Assembly: GCA_900472575.1 (NCBI GenBank)
Contig: UCIV01000025.1
Span: forward strand, 49,911 to 113,910
Direction: 5' to 3'
From: Hyphomicrobiales bacterium
GTDB taxonomy: Bacteria > Pseudomonadota > Alphaproteobacteria > Rhizobiales > Rhizobiaceae
DNA length: 64,000 bases
Part shown: positions 8,618 through 17,237 of the stretch, piece after piece
Position numbering within the stretch: the stretch's first letter is position 1
Layout of the letters: each line of letters begins with the position of its first letter
Notes under the pieces: model-generated
What the model was told of the DNA's origin: nothing
Database searches by the model: none
What the model saw: the letters and a program-made list of their open reading frames with translations, nothing else
Program-made: the position numbers and the translations under genes

Positions 8618-9655
8618 TCAGGCTGCTGCGAGGTCGATCTGCTTTCCGAAACGGAATTCAGAGCCGTCGCACCACATCCAATGCAGGATTACTGCTAGTT
8701 TACGGGCCACTGCAACGCGTGCTCGCGCCATTCCCCGACGCTTGGCAATGCCCATGCCCCAAGCCCTGAGGCTGGACCATTTCTTCGACCGAGTGAGCAA
8801 CGAATGGGCTGCTTCGTAAAGCGCGGTTCGTGCGATCTCGTCGCCACATCGGCTGATCTTGCCCTGGATGTCGGTCTCGCCGGATTGATAGCGGGACGGC
8901 GTCAGGCCAAGATGGGCACCGACATCGCGCGATCGGCGAAAGCGATCGGGTCGGTCGATGGTGGCACGGAACGCCAGCGCGGTGATCGGCCCGACGCCCG
9001 GTACGCTCATCAGTTGGCGGCATGCCATCTCATTCTTGGCGACGTCGAGCACCTGTTTCGTGAGACGAGCGAACTCATCGAGCATCGTGGCAAGCACCGC
9101 CAACAGCGGCTCGACAAGAGCGATCAACAACTGCTCCCCGGCCATAATATCTCGCACCTTGCCCACGAAGTCCGCACGGCTCGGTGTCCCAAGCTTGATG
9201 CCGCCTTCCCGCAAAATAGCCCGCACGACATTCTCGATTGAGCGCATCTCGTTCATCACTGTCCGTCGCGCCACCAAAAGCGATCGCCATAGCCGGCATT
9301 GGCGGCTTTTGACATGCACCTGGCGGAACCAGCCCGTGCGCATGATCTGCGCCAATGCACGCGCATCATTGCGATCGGTCTTGTTCGGCATCGTCTTCAT
9401 CGCCGCATTGGCCTGGCGCGTCTCGATGCAGACGGCTGCCAGTCCTGCGCTCCGCAACCCGTCATGCAGCCAAGCCGCCAGAGAGCACGCTTCAAGGCCG
9501 ATGCGCTCCATCGGCAAACCGAACTCCTCGAGCGCTGTGACCAGCGCCGGAGGCTCACTGATCGCCCGCATCTCCTTCACGATCCGGCCCGTCTCGTCGA
9601 CGATACAAATCGATGTTTCTTCCAAAGATACATCCATTCCGGCATAATACATCAT
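8618..9655 (-). CDS. IS110-family transposase
   Basis: A 345-residue transposase of the IS110 (DEDD) family. The N-terminal RuvC-like domain starts YYAGMDVSLEETSICIVD with the first catalytic Asp and has IGLEACS and NKTDRNDARALAQ with further acidic residues. The C-terminal domain has the conserved PGVGPITALAF and GLTPSRYQSGE segments and its catalytic Ser region. The frame is intact. IS110 elements recombine through a structured noncoding RNA from an end region (known for the family), so the flanks 8094-8617 or 9656-9753 may encode such an RNA. The start may be the second Met. Confidence 0.9.
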   Translation of the reverse strand: MMYYAGMDVSLEETSICIVDETGRIVKEMRAISEPPALVTALEEFGLPMERIGLEACSLAAWLHDGLRSAGLAAVCIETRQANAAMKTMPNKTDRNDARALAQIMRTGWFRQVHVKSRQCRLWRSLLVARRTVMNEMRSIENVVRAILREGGIKLGTPSRADFVGKVRDIMAGEQLLIALVEPLLAVLATMLDEFARLTKQVLDVAKNEMACRQLMSVPGVGPITALAFRATIDRPDRFRRSRDVGAHLGLTPSRYQSGETDIQGKISRCGDEIARTALYEAAHSLLTRSKKWSSLRAWGMGIAKRRGMARARVAVARKLAVILHWMWCDGSEFRFGKQIDLAAA

Positions 9656-9753
9656 GGCTGCTTCCTCTCGATGCGTGTGGCCGTTTCGTCAGGGACCACG
9701 TTGCTACATCCTGAAGGCAGCCACCCCCTCGGCGTAGACCCCAATCACCCCAT

Positions 9754-10653
9754 CTGTCCGATAATTCATGATGACCGTGCGATGCGTCTGGTCAGCGTCA
9801 TGATGGATGCGGCATAGAGAAATGCTTCGGCCGACTTTATCGTTGCCTCCGGGTCTTTCCATAGTCGCCGATTTCGACTGATCCATGCGAAGAATCCCTC
9901 CACAACCCATCGCTTTGGATGAACGGCAAAGCCGATCTGATCCTTGGGCTTGCGGACGATCTCGACATCGACAAGCGTCGCATTCTGCGGCCTGTGACCT
10001 GAGTATCCCATGTCTGCGAACGCCTTCTCCACGAATGGAAAGGACCTGCGGGATACCTGCAGGACAGGGATCGCTCCATCTCGATCCTGAATGTCGGCAG
10101 GCTGAGGATCGAGGACGAGTGCTCGGCCATCCATGTCCACCATTGCCTGCCGTTTGCGACCCTTGATCTTCTTGCCCGCATCATAGCCGCGCGGGCCACC
10201 GCTTTCGGTGGTCTTGACGCTCTGGCTATCCAGGACTGCGGCGCTCGGTGAGGTCTCTCGCCCAACCCGCTCGCGGTCTATCGTAACGAGGTAGCGGTTG
10301 ATCCTTGTGAATAGCCCGGTGTCGCGCCATCGGCAGAAGTAACCGAACACAGTGCTCTTGGGCGGCAGGTCTTTCGGGATAAGCCGCCACGGGATGCCGC
10401 CGCGCAGAACATAGAAGATGGCATTGACGATCTCACGCAAAGGCCAAACTGGCTTGCGACCTCTGCGCGCGGGTGGAGGAAACAGCGGCGAGAGCACCTC
10501 CCATTCGCTGTCCGTCAGATCGGTTTCATATCGAAGTTGGTTGCGACTATACTGCCGCCGGGTGGTCGGGTTCCACATGGCGCTTCCATTCTGGCTTTGA
10601 ACACCGTCTTGGAATCATCATCGACCCGATCACTCAACTCAATTCTCGGACAG
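9754..10653. mobile_element. IS5-family insertion sequence, about 0.9 kb
   Basis: The ends are defined by terminal inverted repeats CTGTCCGATAATT (9754-9766) and AATTCTCGGACAG (10641-10653), 12 of 13 bases matching, enclosing one intact transposase gene. Length fits IS5 elements. No convincing target duplication is visible: flanking bases CAT and CCT do not match, so a neighbouring rearrangement may have occurred after insertion. Confidence 0.75.
9766..10578 (-). CDS. IS5-family transposase
   Basis: A 270-residue single-frame DDE transposase. The N-terminal domain (YETDLTDSEWEVLSPLFP) is the IS5/DUF4096 helical part. The catalytic domain has LDSQSVKTTESGG with the first Asp, then DMGYSGH, and KPKDQIGFAVHPKRWVVEGFFAW carrying the terminal Glu. 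The frame is complete, so the element may be active. It lies inside the inverted repeats at 9754 and 10653. Confidence 0.92.
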   Translation of the reverse strand: MWNPTTRRQYSRNQLRYETDLTDSEWEVLSPLFPPPARRGRKPVWPLREIVNAIFYVLRGGIPWRLIPKDLPPKSTVFGYFCRWRDTGLFTRINRYLVTIDRERVGRETSPSAAVLDSQSVKTTESGGPRGYDAGKKIKGRKRQAMVDMDGRALVLDPQPADIQDRDGAIPVLQVSRRSFPFVEKAFADMGYSGHRPQNATLVDVEIVRKPKDQIGFAVHPKRWVVEGFFAWISRNRRLWKDPEATIKSAEAFLYAASIMTLTRRIARSS

Positions 10654-10955
10654 CCTCTTATTAGGGCTGACCCGACGAACATTTGCAGCATGACTCCATC
10701 GGCAGTTGACTGCTCGATCCAGGTTTTTGGAGATGATGTCGGCGGACCTTTGAGGTGATGCCCACATAATCTATATGAAACTTGGTTGTCTTTAAGAGTT
10801 CTCTTGCCGACCTTCTGATGGAGCGCCTTCATCTAACAAAGTTAGGGTATATGCCCGACAAACTCGAACTTGGTGCCGATCTGGCTGCTCCAGTTTTGAC
10901 GGACTGAAAACGTGAGGGCAGTTGCTAGCCTCAACATTCATTTGCAGGAATAATT
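10654..10955. other. Intergenic stretch, nothing recognised
   Basis: About 300 bp between the IS5 right end and the broken phosphatase gene. No family-like frame, hairpin terminator or RNA gene was seen on either strand. Confidence 0.5.
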
Positions 10956-11286
10956 GTGAGCGCCACCGATAACTTTCCGCCTGTTGTGTATGCTATCGCC
11001 GACGTCCATGGACGCGCAGACCTTCTCGGCGCGATGCTCGATTACATCGCCGAGGAATCGAATAAAGTTTAATCCAAACCGGTTGTGATATTCCTGGACG
11101 ATCTGATTGATCGTGGCCCTCATAGTCCGAAGGTGCTTGATCAGGTCTGTTCGACGCTCGACCTCTATCCGGGGTCCTGCCTGATCCTTAGGAACCATGA
11201 CTTTTACCTGCGTGAACTTCTTCGCGGGACGCTCACTGATGGGGATGCAGTCAACTGGATGGATTGGGGAGGCACCGCGACGGTTA
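10956..11286 (+). pseudogene. Calcineurin-like serine/threonine phosphatase remnant
   Basis: From a GTG at 10956 the frame reads a bacterial metallophosphatase: ADVHGR (normally GDVHG/GDIHG) and, 50 residues on, FLDDLIDRG (normally GDLIDRG) and LRNHDFYL (normally GNHD). A TAA at 11070-11072 interrupts the frame after 38 codons, and the same frame resumes at once. Two glycines of metal-site motifs are already changed. The 3' end is cut at 11287 by a miniature transposon, removing the second half of the protein. It is therefore non-functional. In intact relatives the protein uses two divalent metals for phosphoester hydrolysis. Confidence 0.75.
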
Positions 11287-11482
11287 GAGGTCAGAACAAG
11301 ATTAGTGCGAAATCGTACGTTTAGATGATAAAACGACGATCGAGATCGACATTCCTCCGCAAAACTGGGCGCTCGTGATGCATTTCTCCCTAAAACCTAC
11401 CGTTAGAGCCAGGCTGCAAACTACGGAAAACATGCACAATTTCGGCTAGCGTACGATTTCGCACTAATTTTGTTCTGACCCC
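11287..11482. mobile_element. Tn3-type miniature inverted-repeat element (TIME/MITE-like), 196 bp
   Basis: Two nearly identical arms of about 33-38 bp face each other. The right arm, read inward, begins GGGGTCAGAACAAAATTAG and includes GCGAAATCGTACG. The left arm begins GAGGTCAGAACAAGATTAG and ends ACGTTTAG. A GGGG start and an ACGNTAAG-like inner end at about 38 bp are the format of Tn3-family terminal repeats. The 120-bp interior has no gene. Flanking 5-mers GGTTA and TTGTA are not a duplication, and different broken genes lie on either side, so the element probably marks a deletion or recombination junction. Confidence 0.7.
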
Positions 11483-11484
11483 TT

Positions 11485-11727
11485 GTAGAAGCTGACCCTC
11501 AGATCGAGATGCTGGTCTCTGACGTCGGCTTACCTGGCGGAATGAACGGGAGGCAGTTGGCGGATGCGGTCCGTGCAATGAGGTCCGGGATCAAGGTGCT
11601 TTTCATCACCGGATATGCTGAGAATGCTGTGCTCAAAAGTGGCGACCTCAGCGACGATATGCAGGTGCTGACAAAACCGTTTCAAATGGATACGATTGCA
11701 GAAAAAGTTCGTCAGATGCTCGCCTGA
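11485..11727 (+). pseudogene. Receiver-domain (response regulator/hybrid kinase) C-terminal fragment
   Basis: The frame reads MLVSDVGLPGGMNGRQLADAV, then FITGYAENAV and LTKPFQMDTIAEKVRQML, covering strand beta-3 with the phospho-accepting Asp through the end of a receiver domain. The first 50 or so residues of the domain are missing because the miniature element ends at 11482. The sequence resembles the terminal receiver of rhizobial hybrid histidine kinases. No start codon with a ribosome site remains. Confidence 0.7.
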
Positions 11728-11767
11728 AAAGGAACCTACTCACGTTCTTTAATCGGCAAGTACATCC

Positions 11768-12025
11768 TCAATCCTGCTTGTGCGGGGAGCGTATACGATA
11801 GGGACCTGATCGTTCGGTCATCGATGAGGACTTCCATGTCAGAACGATCTCTCCTAGCTCCACAAGGTCATCAACTGCGTCGTGAACAATAGGCATGTAT
11901 TCGCGCCAGTCGAGTGGAGCGTTGTTGTCCTTTGCGAGGCTGCGTGCGACTTCGCTCGGGCACGTCGTGCCCGTGGGTCGACTTGCGACAAAGCTCAAAA
12001 TCGCTGACACTGCTTGCTCGCTCAT
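11768..12025 (-). CDS. DUF3253 protein
   Basis: An 85-residue protein matching the DUF3253 pattern. It has an N-terminal helix with AILSFVA, the conserved TCPSEVARSLAKD, a WREYMPIVHDAVDDLVELGEI stretch and a final GPYRIR. The layout resembles a small winged helix, but the function is unknown. It is transcribed toward the receiver remnant. In rhizobia such genes travel with stress-island genes like those that follow (inference). No EcfG-type promoter was found directly upstream. Confidence 0.78.
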   Translation of the reverse strand: MSEQAVSAILSFVASRPTGTTCPSEVARSLAKDNNAPLDWREYMPIVHDAVDDLVELGEIVLTWKSSSMTERSGPYRIRSPHKQD

Positions 12026-12143
12026 GGTTCTGCTCTAGTCTGGGGTGCGGCCAACGGTTATCCTGCATGTCGTATAAGTGTGGGTCACGCTGCCCGCGGC
12101 GACGAATGGGTCCGGCAATGATCCTGCGGCGGAAATCGACAGG

Positions 12144-12650
12144 CTAGGCAAGCCTCAGATATTTGCAGACGAATTCGAACGGCCGTTCCTCCAGAGCTTT
12201 TGTCAACCGGATCGAGTATCCATAGTGCTTTGCTTGTGCGCTGACGTCGATCGCCTTTTCCACCTCGAAGACGTTGTCCTTATGGGGCAACGTCCAATGC
12301 CGGACTCGCGACAATGCCTTTTTCGTGGCAGCTCGCGCGTCTGGAGCGATGAGAAGGACGTTCTTGTGGATCTCCCCGAACTCGTTGGCGTCATATCCTC
12401 CGAGATTGAGGAAGAACAACTTTTCCTCAGTGTCTGTGGGTGAGGTGGTCAACAGTTTAATATCGTAGCCATCCGCCTGGGTGAGCTCGCCCCAACAATC
12501 AAGGTGGAGACTTTTTGGATCGCCCCACCATTGCCGCCGCAGGTCGTCGTAGCAGGCTTCCGCGCTCTCTCCGATCGAAAACCGGATATCATGCAACTCG
12601 ATGTTCGATCCACCGCAATCGCCGCCAATGTAGAACATGAAAAGCTTCAT
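12144..12650 (-). CDS. DUF1543 protein
   Basis: A 168-residue soluble protein. It opens with KLFMFYIGG and IELHDIRFSIG and continues with YDDLRRQWWGDPKSLHLDCW, the hallmark of DUF1543. No catalytic motif is recognisable. I use the ATG at 12650, where the family begins, instead of the longer open frame to 12677. It is divergent from the FAD-dependent protein at 12794, and the intergenic region carries an EcfG-type promoter facing the other way. Confidence 0.8.
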   Translation of the reverse strand: MKLFMFYIGGDCGGSNIELHDIRFSIGESAEACYDDLRRQWWGDPKSLHLDCWGELTQADGYDIKLLTTSPTDTEEKLFFLNLGGYDANEFGEIHKNVLLIAPDARAATKKALSRVRHWTLPHKDNVFEVEKAIDVSAQAKHYGYSIRLTKALEERPFEFVCKYLRLA

Positions 12651-12728
12651 ACGTTTGCCTTCTGTTTCTCCGTCCACGGCGTAAATGGCTTTTTCGTGCC
12701 TGTCGTCAATGAGTGACCAGCCAACGTT

Positions 12729-12753
12729 GGAACAGGTCGTCGTCGTAATCGTT
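12729..12753 (+). promoter_or_regulatory. EcfG-type general-stress promoter for the FAD protein
   Basis: GGAAC at 12729-12733 and CGTT at 12750-12753 are separated by 16 bases, the alphaproteobacterial sigma-EcfG consensus. It ends 40 bases before the start codon at 12794. One of five such matches in this island. Confidence 0.65.
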
Positions 12754-12793
12754 TGGTAGCTGCGCAGTGCGTCCCGCGCTGCTGGAGTCCCAA

Positions 12794-14488
12794 ATGCGTA
12801 AACGCGTCGCCATCGTCGGGTCCGGCCCGACGGCTCTGTATGCCCTGCAAGATCTCATAAAGTCTAAGTCACCGTTGGCAATCGTCATCCTTGAAGCGTC
12901 GGACGTCGCCGGCAAGGGGACGCCCTACCAGCGCGGGATCAATGATCCGGCGATGCTGTCGAACATTCCAAGCATCGAAATCCCTGATCTTCCTGAGACC
13001 CTCGTTGCCTGGCTTGCCGAACAATCCGAAGAATATCTGTCGGAATTCGAGATCGAACGCATCGGCATATCTGATCGTGCCTTCTACCCGCGTGTGGTTA
13101 TCGGCGACTATTTCCGAGCGCAGTTCGAGACGATCGTCGCACTGGGTGAGCAGGCGAACTATACGATCTGTGTCTGCGAGCGCTGTCAGGTCGCGGACAT
13201 CGCGCCCAGCGGTAGTCATTTCGCTTTAAAATACGGAGACGATGCGAGCATCGAACTCTTCGATTATGTGATTGTAGCGACGGGACACAGTTTCCCGTCC
13301 GCGCCCGAAACGTCGCCGGGTTATTTTGCCGCCCCGTGGCCCGCTACCGCGTTGCATTCGATCCCGAGTGGCAAGATCGGTGTGCTCGGAACATCGCTCA
13401 GTGCGATTGACGCGGTAATGACCGTCGCGACCATGTTTGGCCGCTTCGATCGAAACGCGGATGGTTGTCTCGACTACCAGATTAAGGATGGTCACGACGG
13501 GTTTGAAGTGTCGATGATGTCTCGCAAAGGTCTACTGCCAGAGGCAGACTTCTTCTTCCCCATCCCCTACAAAGACCCGCTGATCTGCACAGCGCAAGCG
13601 GTGTCTGCCCGTATTACGCTCGGGAGTAGCGGTCTGCTCGACGATGTGTTCGACCTCTTCCGTCAGGAACTTTTGGTCGCCGATCCAGAATATGCTCGGC
13701 TCATCGGGCTTGAAGGGCTGACGGTCGACACGTTTGCAACAGCCTATTACGGCGTCAGAGACAAATGTGATCCGTTTGAATGGGCGGCATCGAACCTTAA
13801 TGAAGCAAAACAAAACTACTTAGCGAAACATACCGTTGGATGGCGGTATGCGATCCTCATCACCCACGAGATTATTGAGACCGCAGTCAGCTACTTCACC
13901 GCCGAAGACCTTGACCGGTTCAACCGATCGTTCAAGAGCATATTTGCGGACGATTATGCCACCGTACCCCATCTATCGATCGAGCGCCTGATTGCGCTCC
14001 GTAAGGCCAATAGGCTGAATATTGTAAAGCTTGGCGACCGATCAGAGATCGTAACCGACAATGTCGAACGCGGTGCTACCGTCACTTTCGAGGACGGCAC
14101 GCTGCAGTTCGATACCTTGATCGACGCCACGGGACAGAAAACTTTATCGGCGGATGATTTGCCGTTCCCGTCGCTTCACGACGCTCGACTGATATCGCAA
14201 GCACGAACCATCACGCCGCGTGGAAACTCAATCCGTACCGGGGGCATTGATGTCGACGAGCAATGTCGGCCACTTATTGCCGGGATCAAGCCTGTGCGGC
14301 GTCTGTACATCCCTGCCGTTTCCTACCTTCTCCACAAGCGGCCCTTTGTACAAGGCATCACCAGTGCCGCTGAGCTCGGAAAGATCGTTGCTGAATCTAT
14401 TGTCGCCGACGTGACGCGGCCAGCTCGTAGCCGTCGTGCCGCGGAGGCTGCTAGGTCAGCTAAGGCCCGCGCTATCGAATTCGTGTGA
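12794..14488 (+). CDS. FAD/NAD(P)-binding protein (YdhS/HcnB-like, PF13454 type)
   Basis: A 564-residue protein. The N-terminal dinucleotide fold KRVAIVGSGPTALYALQDL binds FAD, with GKGTPYQRG following as in the FAD-NAD(P)-binding family. A second motif, VIVATGHSFP, ends the first domain, and GVLGTSLSAIDAVMT looks like a second Rossmann glycine motif. Later FDTLIDATGQ recurs as an ATG-type motif. The substrate is unknown; relatives are annotated as NAD(P)-binding oxidoreductases or hydroxyacylglutathione-type proteins without biochemical proof. The start is the first family Met. An EcfG-type promoter lies 40 bases upstream, suggesting stress induction. It is a single gene with the next gene convergent. 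Confidence 0.78.
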   Translation: MRKRVAIVGSGPTALYALQDLIKSKSPLAIVILEASDVAGKGTPYQRGINDPAMLSNIPSIEIPDLPETLVAWLAEQSEEYLSEFEIERIGISDRAFYPRVVIGDYFRAQFETIVALGEQANYTICVCERCQVADIAPSGSHFALKYGDDASIELFDYVIVATGHSFPSAPETSPGYFAAPWPATALHSIPSGKIGVLGTSLSAIDAVMTVATMFGRFDRNADGCLDYQIKDGHDGFEVSMMSRKGLLPEADFFFPIPYKDPLICTAQAVSARITLGSSGLLDDVFDLFRQELLVADPEYARLIGLEGLTVDTFATAYYGVRDKCDPFEWAASNLNEAKQNYLAKHTVGWRYAILITHEIIETAVSYFTAEDLDRFNRSFKSIFADDYATVPHLSIERLIALRKANRLNIVKLGDRSEIVTDNVERGATVTFEDGTLQFDTLIDATGQKTLSADDLPFPSLHDARLISQARTITPRGNSIRTGGIDVDEQCRPLIAGIKPVRRLYIPAVSYLLHKRPFVQGITSAAELGKIVAESIVADVTRPARSRRAAEAARSAKARAIEFV

Positions 14489-14638
14489 ATGCCACCAGTA
14501 ACGGTCCAGCCAGGCTTCGGACCAGACTACGGTTCAAAACGGCTAACCCGGGTTGTGAAGCCGTGTGCGGTAATAACCGCAGCGTCTCATAGCTTGAATG
14601 AAACTGACCAAGGCTGAGACAATAACCGGGCACTCTAT

Positions 14639-14851
14639 CTAACCTCCAACGTACGATCCGTCTGCCTTGACAGCTTTTTCGATTGCCTCAGGATCACCGA
14701 CGAACGTAGCGTCCTTGAATCCAATCGCTTTGAAAGGGACCCAAGACTTGCCATCAGGATGTCCCGGGCGAGGGGAATTCTGATCGGGAACGATCAGGTA
14801 AGGCGGATGCGAGCCGGCATGGTCAGTCGAAAACAGGTATGCGTCCATCAT
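14639..14851 (-). CDS. Small conserved-looking hypothetical protein downstream of the FdhF homologue
   Basis: A 70-residue soluble protein beginning MMDAYLFSTDHAG, rich in Pro and Gly, with WVPFKAIGF in the middle. It starts 18 bases after the FdhF/YdeP stop on the same strand, so it is probably the last gene of that transcript. I do not recognise a family. It could be a small accessory protein of the oxidoreductase. Coding is supported by codon use and position only. Confidence 0.55.
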   Translation of the reverse strand: MMDAYLFSTDHAGSHPPYLIVPDQNSPRPGHPDGKSWVPFKAIGFKDATFVGDPEAIEKAVKADGSYVGG

Positions 14852-14869
14852 GTGACCTCGTGATACTGA

Positions 14870-17164
14870 CTATTGGGCTGCGTGGGTTTTCACCTGTATC
14901 CGGACAGGCACCGCTTTCGACGCTGGCGTCTTCGACAACTCATCATGATGGTCGACGGCAACCAGCACATTGGCCTCTGGATAATACGCTCCAATTGTCC
15001 CTGGCGGAAGATTATGTTTGGTTACCGTGAGACCGGGAAGCTCACGCGTGATCCCGTCTTCGAAATCGCTCACAAGGGTAATGACCTGCCCCTCGTGCAG
15101 CCCCGCCGACTGGATATCATCGGCGCACATCAGCACCACGTCTCGGGTTCCTTCGATCCCGCGAAACCGATCTGAATATCCATAAATCGTCGTGTTGAAC
15201 TGATCATTCGACCGCATGGTGACGAGGCGGTAGCGCCCTTCGGCGTCGCTGAACGCCAAGGCGTTGAGCTGTTTGGGTGTCGTGAAGACTGCCTTCTTCT
15301 CTTCGGTCTTCCAGACGCGCTCGTGTGCCGCATTGCCCCGGTAAAATCCGCCCGGTTTAAACATACGATCGTTATAGTGCTCGAATTGATCCGGGTAGGT
15401 CGCCTCGATGAGGTCACGGACGAGACTGTAATCGCCGGTCCACTCATCCCATTTCAGCGTTGGGCTCGGGGCAACGGTCGCTCTCGCAATGCCGGTCACG
15501 ATTGCAAGCTCGCTTCGAAGGTGTTTGGAGGCTGGCGTACGTTTGCCGACGGATCCCGAGATGTGGGAAAAGCTGTCTTCGGTGGTGACGGACTGCGCAC
15601 CCGTGGCTTGCTCGTCGCGCTCTAAGCGTGAAAGGCACGGAAGGATGTAGGACTTCGCGCCTGGAAAGAGGTGGCTTCGGTTCAGCTTCGTCGAAACGAC
15701 GACGGTCAAATCCTGCTGGGCCCAGGCGTTTTCCATTGCCTTCTGATCGGGAACGGCGCGGACCAGGTTACCGCCAAGCGATATGGTTGCCTTGATCTTT
15801 CCTGCCATCATTCCCTTCACGGCATCGACGATAGTCACACCATCTTCGGTTGGCGGGTCGAAATCGAAGAGGGACTTCAGCTTGTCCATGGGGATAAGCT
15901 TGGTCTTTTCGGCAATACCGACAGTTCGTTGGCCTTGAACGTTCGAGTGGCCGCGTACCGGACAGCAGCCGGCGCCCTCGCGACCAATGTTGCCGCGCAG
16001 AAGAAGGAGATTGACGATCATGGCAACGTTCAGCGCGCCCTGAGAGTGCTGGGTTAGCCCCATGCCATAGACACCTATAACACGCTTCGATTGAACGTAG
16101 ATCTCACCGGCACGTCTGATCGCGTTCTCAGTCAGGCCGCTTTCTGCCTCGATGGTCTCCCACTCTGTCGATCGGATGAGATCGATGAAGCTGTCGAAAC
16201 CGACCGTGTGCTCCTCGATGAAAGGGACGTCGAGAACGCGCGATGCTCTGTTCGCCACGGCGGCATTGTCTGCCTCGACGATGACCTTACAAAGACCGAG
16301 AATTGCAGCGATGTCACCGCCAGCGCGAACCTGGAGATACTCGTCGCTGATCTGGGTCTCGCGCCCCGTCAGCATATCGACAGGGCTCTGCGGGTTTACG
16401 AAGGAAACGAGGCCCTGCTCCATGACGGGATTGAACGTCACTATTTTCGCGCCGCGCTTTTTCGCCTCCTGGAGTGGGTGAAGGAAGCGCGGGCTGTTTG
16501 ACCCGGGATTTTGACCGAAGAAGAAGAATGCGTCAGCCTTCTCCAGGTCATCCCAAACGATGGTTCCGACTGGAGAACCGATCACCTTCTGCAGCCCGAC
16601 CGATGTCGTCTCGTGGCACATATTGGAGCTTTGTGGAAGATTGTTGTTTCCGTAGGTCCGAGCCAGCAATGCGTAGAGGTAGGATGCTTCCAACCCCGCA
16701 TGACCAGAAGAATAGAAAACAACACTTTCGCGCGGGACGGACTGCAATGTTCTACCGATATCTTCGAAGGCGTCTTCCCAAGCGACTTCGACGTAACGAT
16801 CGGTCGCCCTGTCATAACGTAAGGGGTGGGTCAGCCGGCCGGTTTGCTCGAGGTCGTAGTCTTTCCAGTCGCGAAGCGCCGTCACAGTGTGATCAGTCCA
16901 GAATTCAGGCGTGCAGCGAGCGCTCGTTAGGTCTGAGATTGTCGCTTTCGCGCCGTTCTCGCAAAATTCGAAAGGGTGGTAGTTCACTGGTTTAGGCCAG
17001 GCGCAGGAAACGCACATCACGCCACCCGGCTTGTTCTGCCGGGCCAGTTCCTCAAGCACCATTGGGGAGGGCCGCTCATCACCGATGATACGTGCGATCG
17101 ATTTGACTGATCCCCAGCCACCTGAGGGGCCTTCGGATTCAGGATTTTGCATTACCTTAGTCAT
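14870..17164 (-). CDS. FdhF/YdeP-family molybdopterin oxidoreductase
   Basis: A 764-residue member of the molybdopterin-dependent formate dehydrogenase-like superfamily (FdhF/YdeP group). Near residue 50, CVSCAWPKP with a third Cys in FEFCENG could hold a reduced iron-sulfur motif. Later segments are NMCHETTSVGL at the usual Mo-ligand position, FFFGQNPGSNSP, GMGLTQHSQG, ISLGGNLVRA, and a C-terminal cofactor-binding domain with RYRLVTMRSNDQFNTTIYG. E. coli YdeP is linked to acid resistance, but its substrate is unproven. It follows catalase on the same strand with a terminator between them, so it may have its own promoter. A fragment of a close homologue lies at 53634-54396. Confidence 0.88.
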   Translation of the reverse strand: MTKVMQNPESEGPSGGWGSVKSIARIIGDERPSPMVLEELARQNKPGGVMCVSCAWPKPVNYHPFEFCENGAKATISDLTSARCTPEFWTDHTVTALRDWKDYDLEQTGRLTHPLRYDRATDRYVEVAWEDAFEDIGRTLQSVPRESVVFYSSGHAGLEASYLYALLARTYGNNNLPQSSNMCHETTSVGLQKVIGSPVGTIVWDDLEKADAFFFFGQNPGSNSPRFLHPLQEAKKRGAKIVTFNPVMEQGLVSFVNPQSPVDMLTGRETQISDEYLQVRAGGDIAAILGLCKVIVEADNAAVANRASRVLDVPFIEEHTVGFDSFIDLIRSTEWETIEAESGLTENAIRRAGEIYVQSKRVIGVYGMGLTQHSQGALNVAMIVNLLLLRGNIGREGAGCCPVRGHSNVQGQRTVGIAEKTKLIPMDKLKSLFDFDPPTEDGVTIVDAVKGMMAGKIKATISLGGNLVRAVPDQKAMENAWAQQDLTVVVSTKLNRSHLFPGAKSYILPCLSRLERDEQATGAQSVTTEDSFSHISGSVGKRTPASKHLRSELAIVTGIARATVAPSPTLKWDEWTGDYSLVRDLIEATYPDQFEHYNDRMFKPGGFYRGNAAHERVWKTEEKKAVFTTPKQLNALAFSDAEGRYRLVTMRSNDQFNTTIYGYSDRFRGIEGTRDVVLMCADDIQSAGLHEGQVITLVSDFEDGITRELPGLTVTKHNLPPGTIGAYYPEANVLVAVDHHDELSKTPASKAVPVRIQVKTHAAQ

Positions 17165-17180
17165 AGAGGCTTTCCGATCA

Positions 17181-17215
17181 GAACAAACAAAGGCACTCCG
17201 TTTACCGGAACGCCT
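17181..17215 (-). terminator. Rho-independent-like terminator after catalase
   Basis: On the reverse strand AGGCGTTCCG and CGGAGTGCCT (17191-17215) form a 10-bp stem with two G-U pairs around a 5-base loop, followed by a T-rich run (17181-17190). It sits between catalase and the FdhF homologue and would limit read-through. Confidence 0.55.
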
Positions 17216-17237
17216 CGCGAGACAATCCTAGCTCGGA

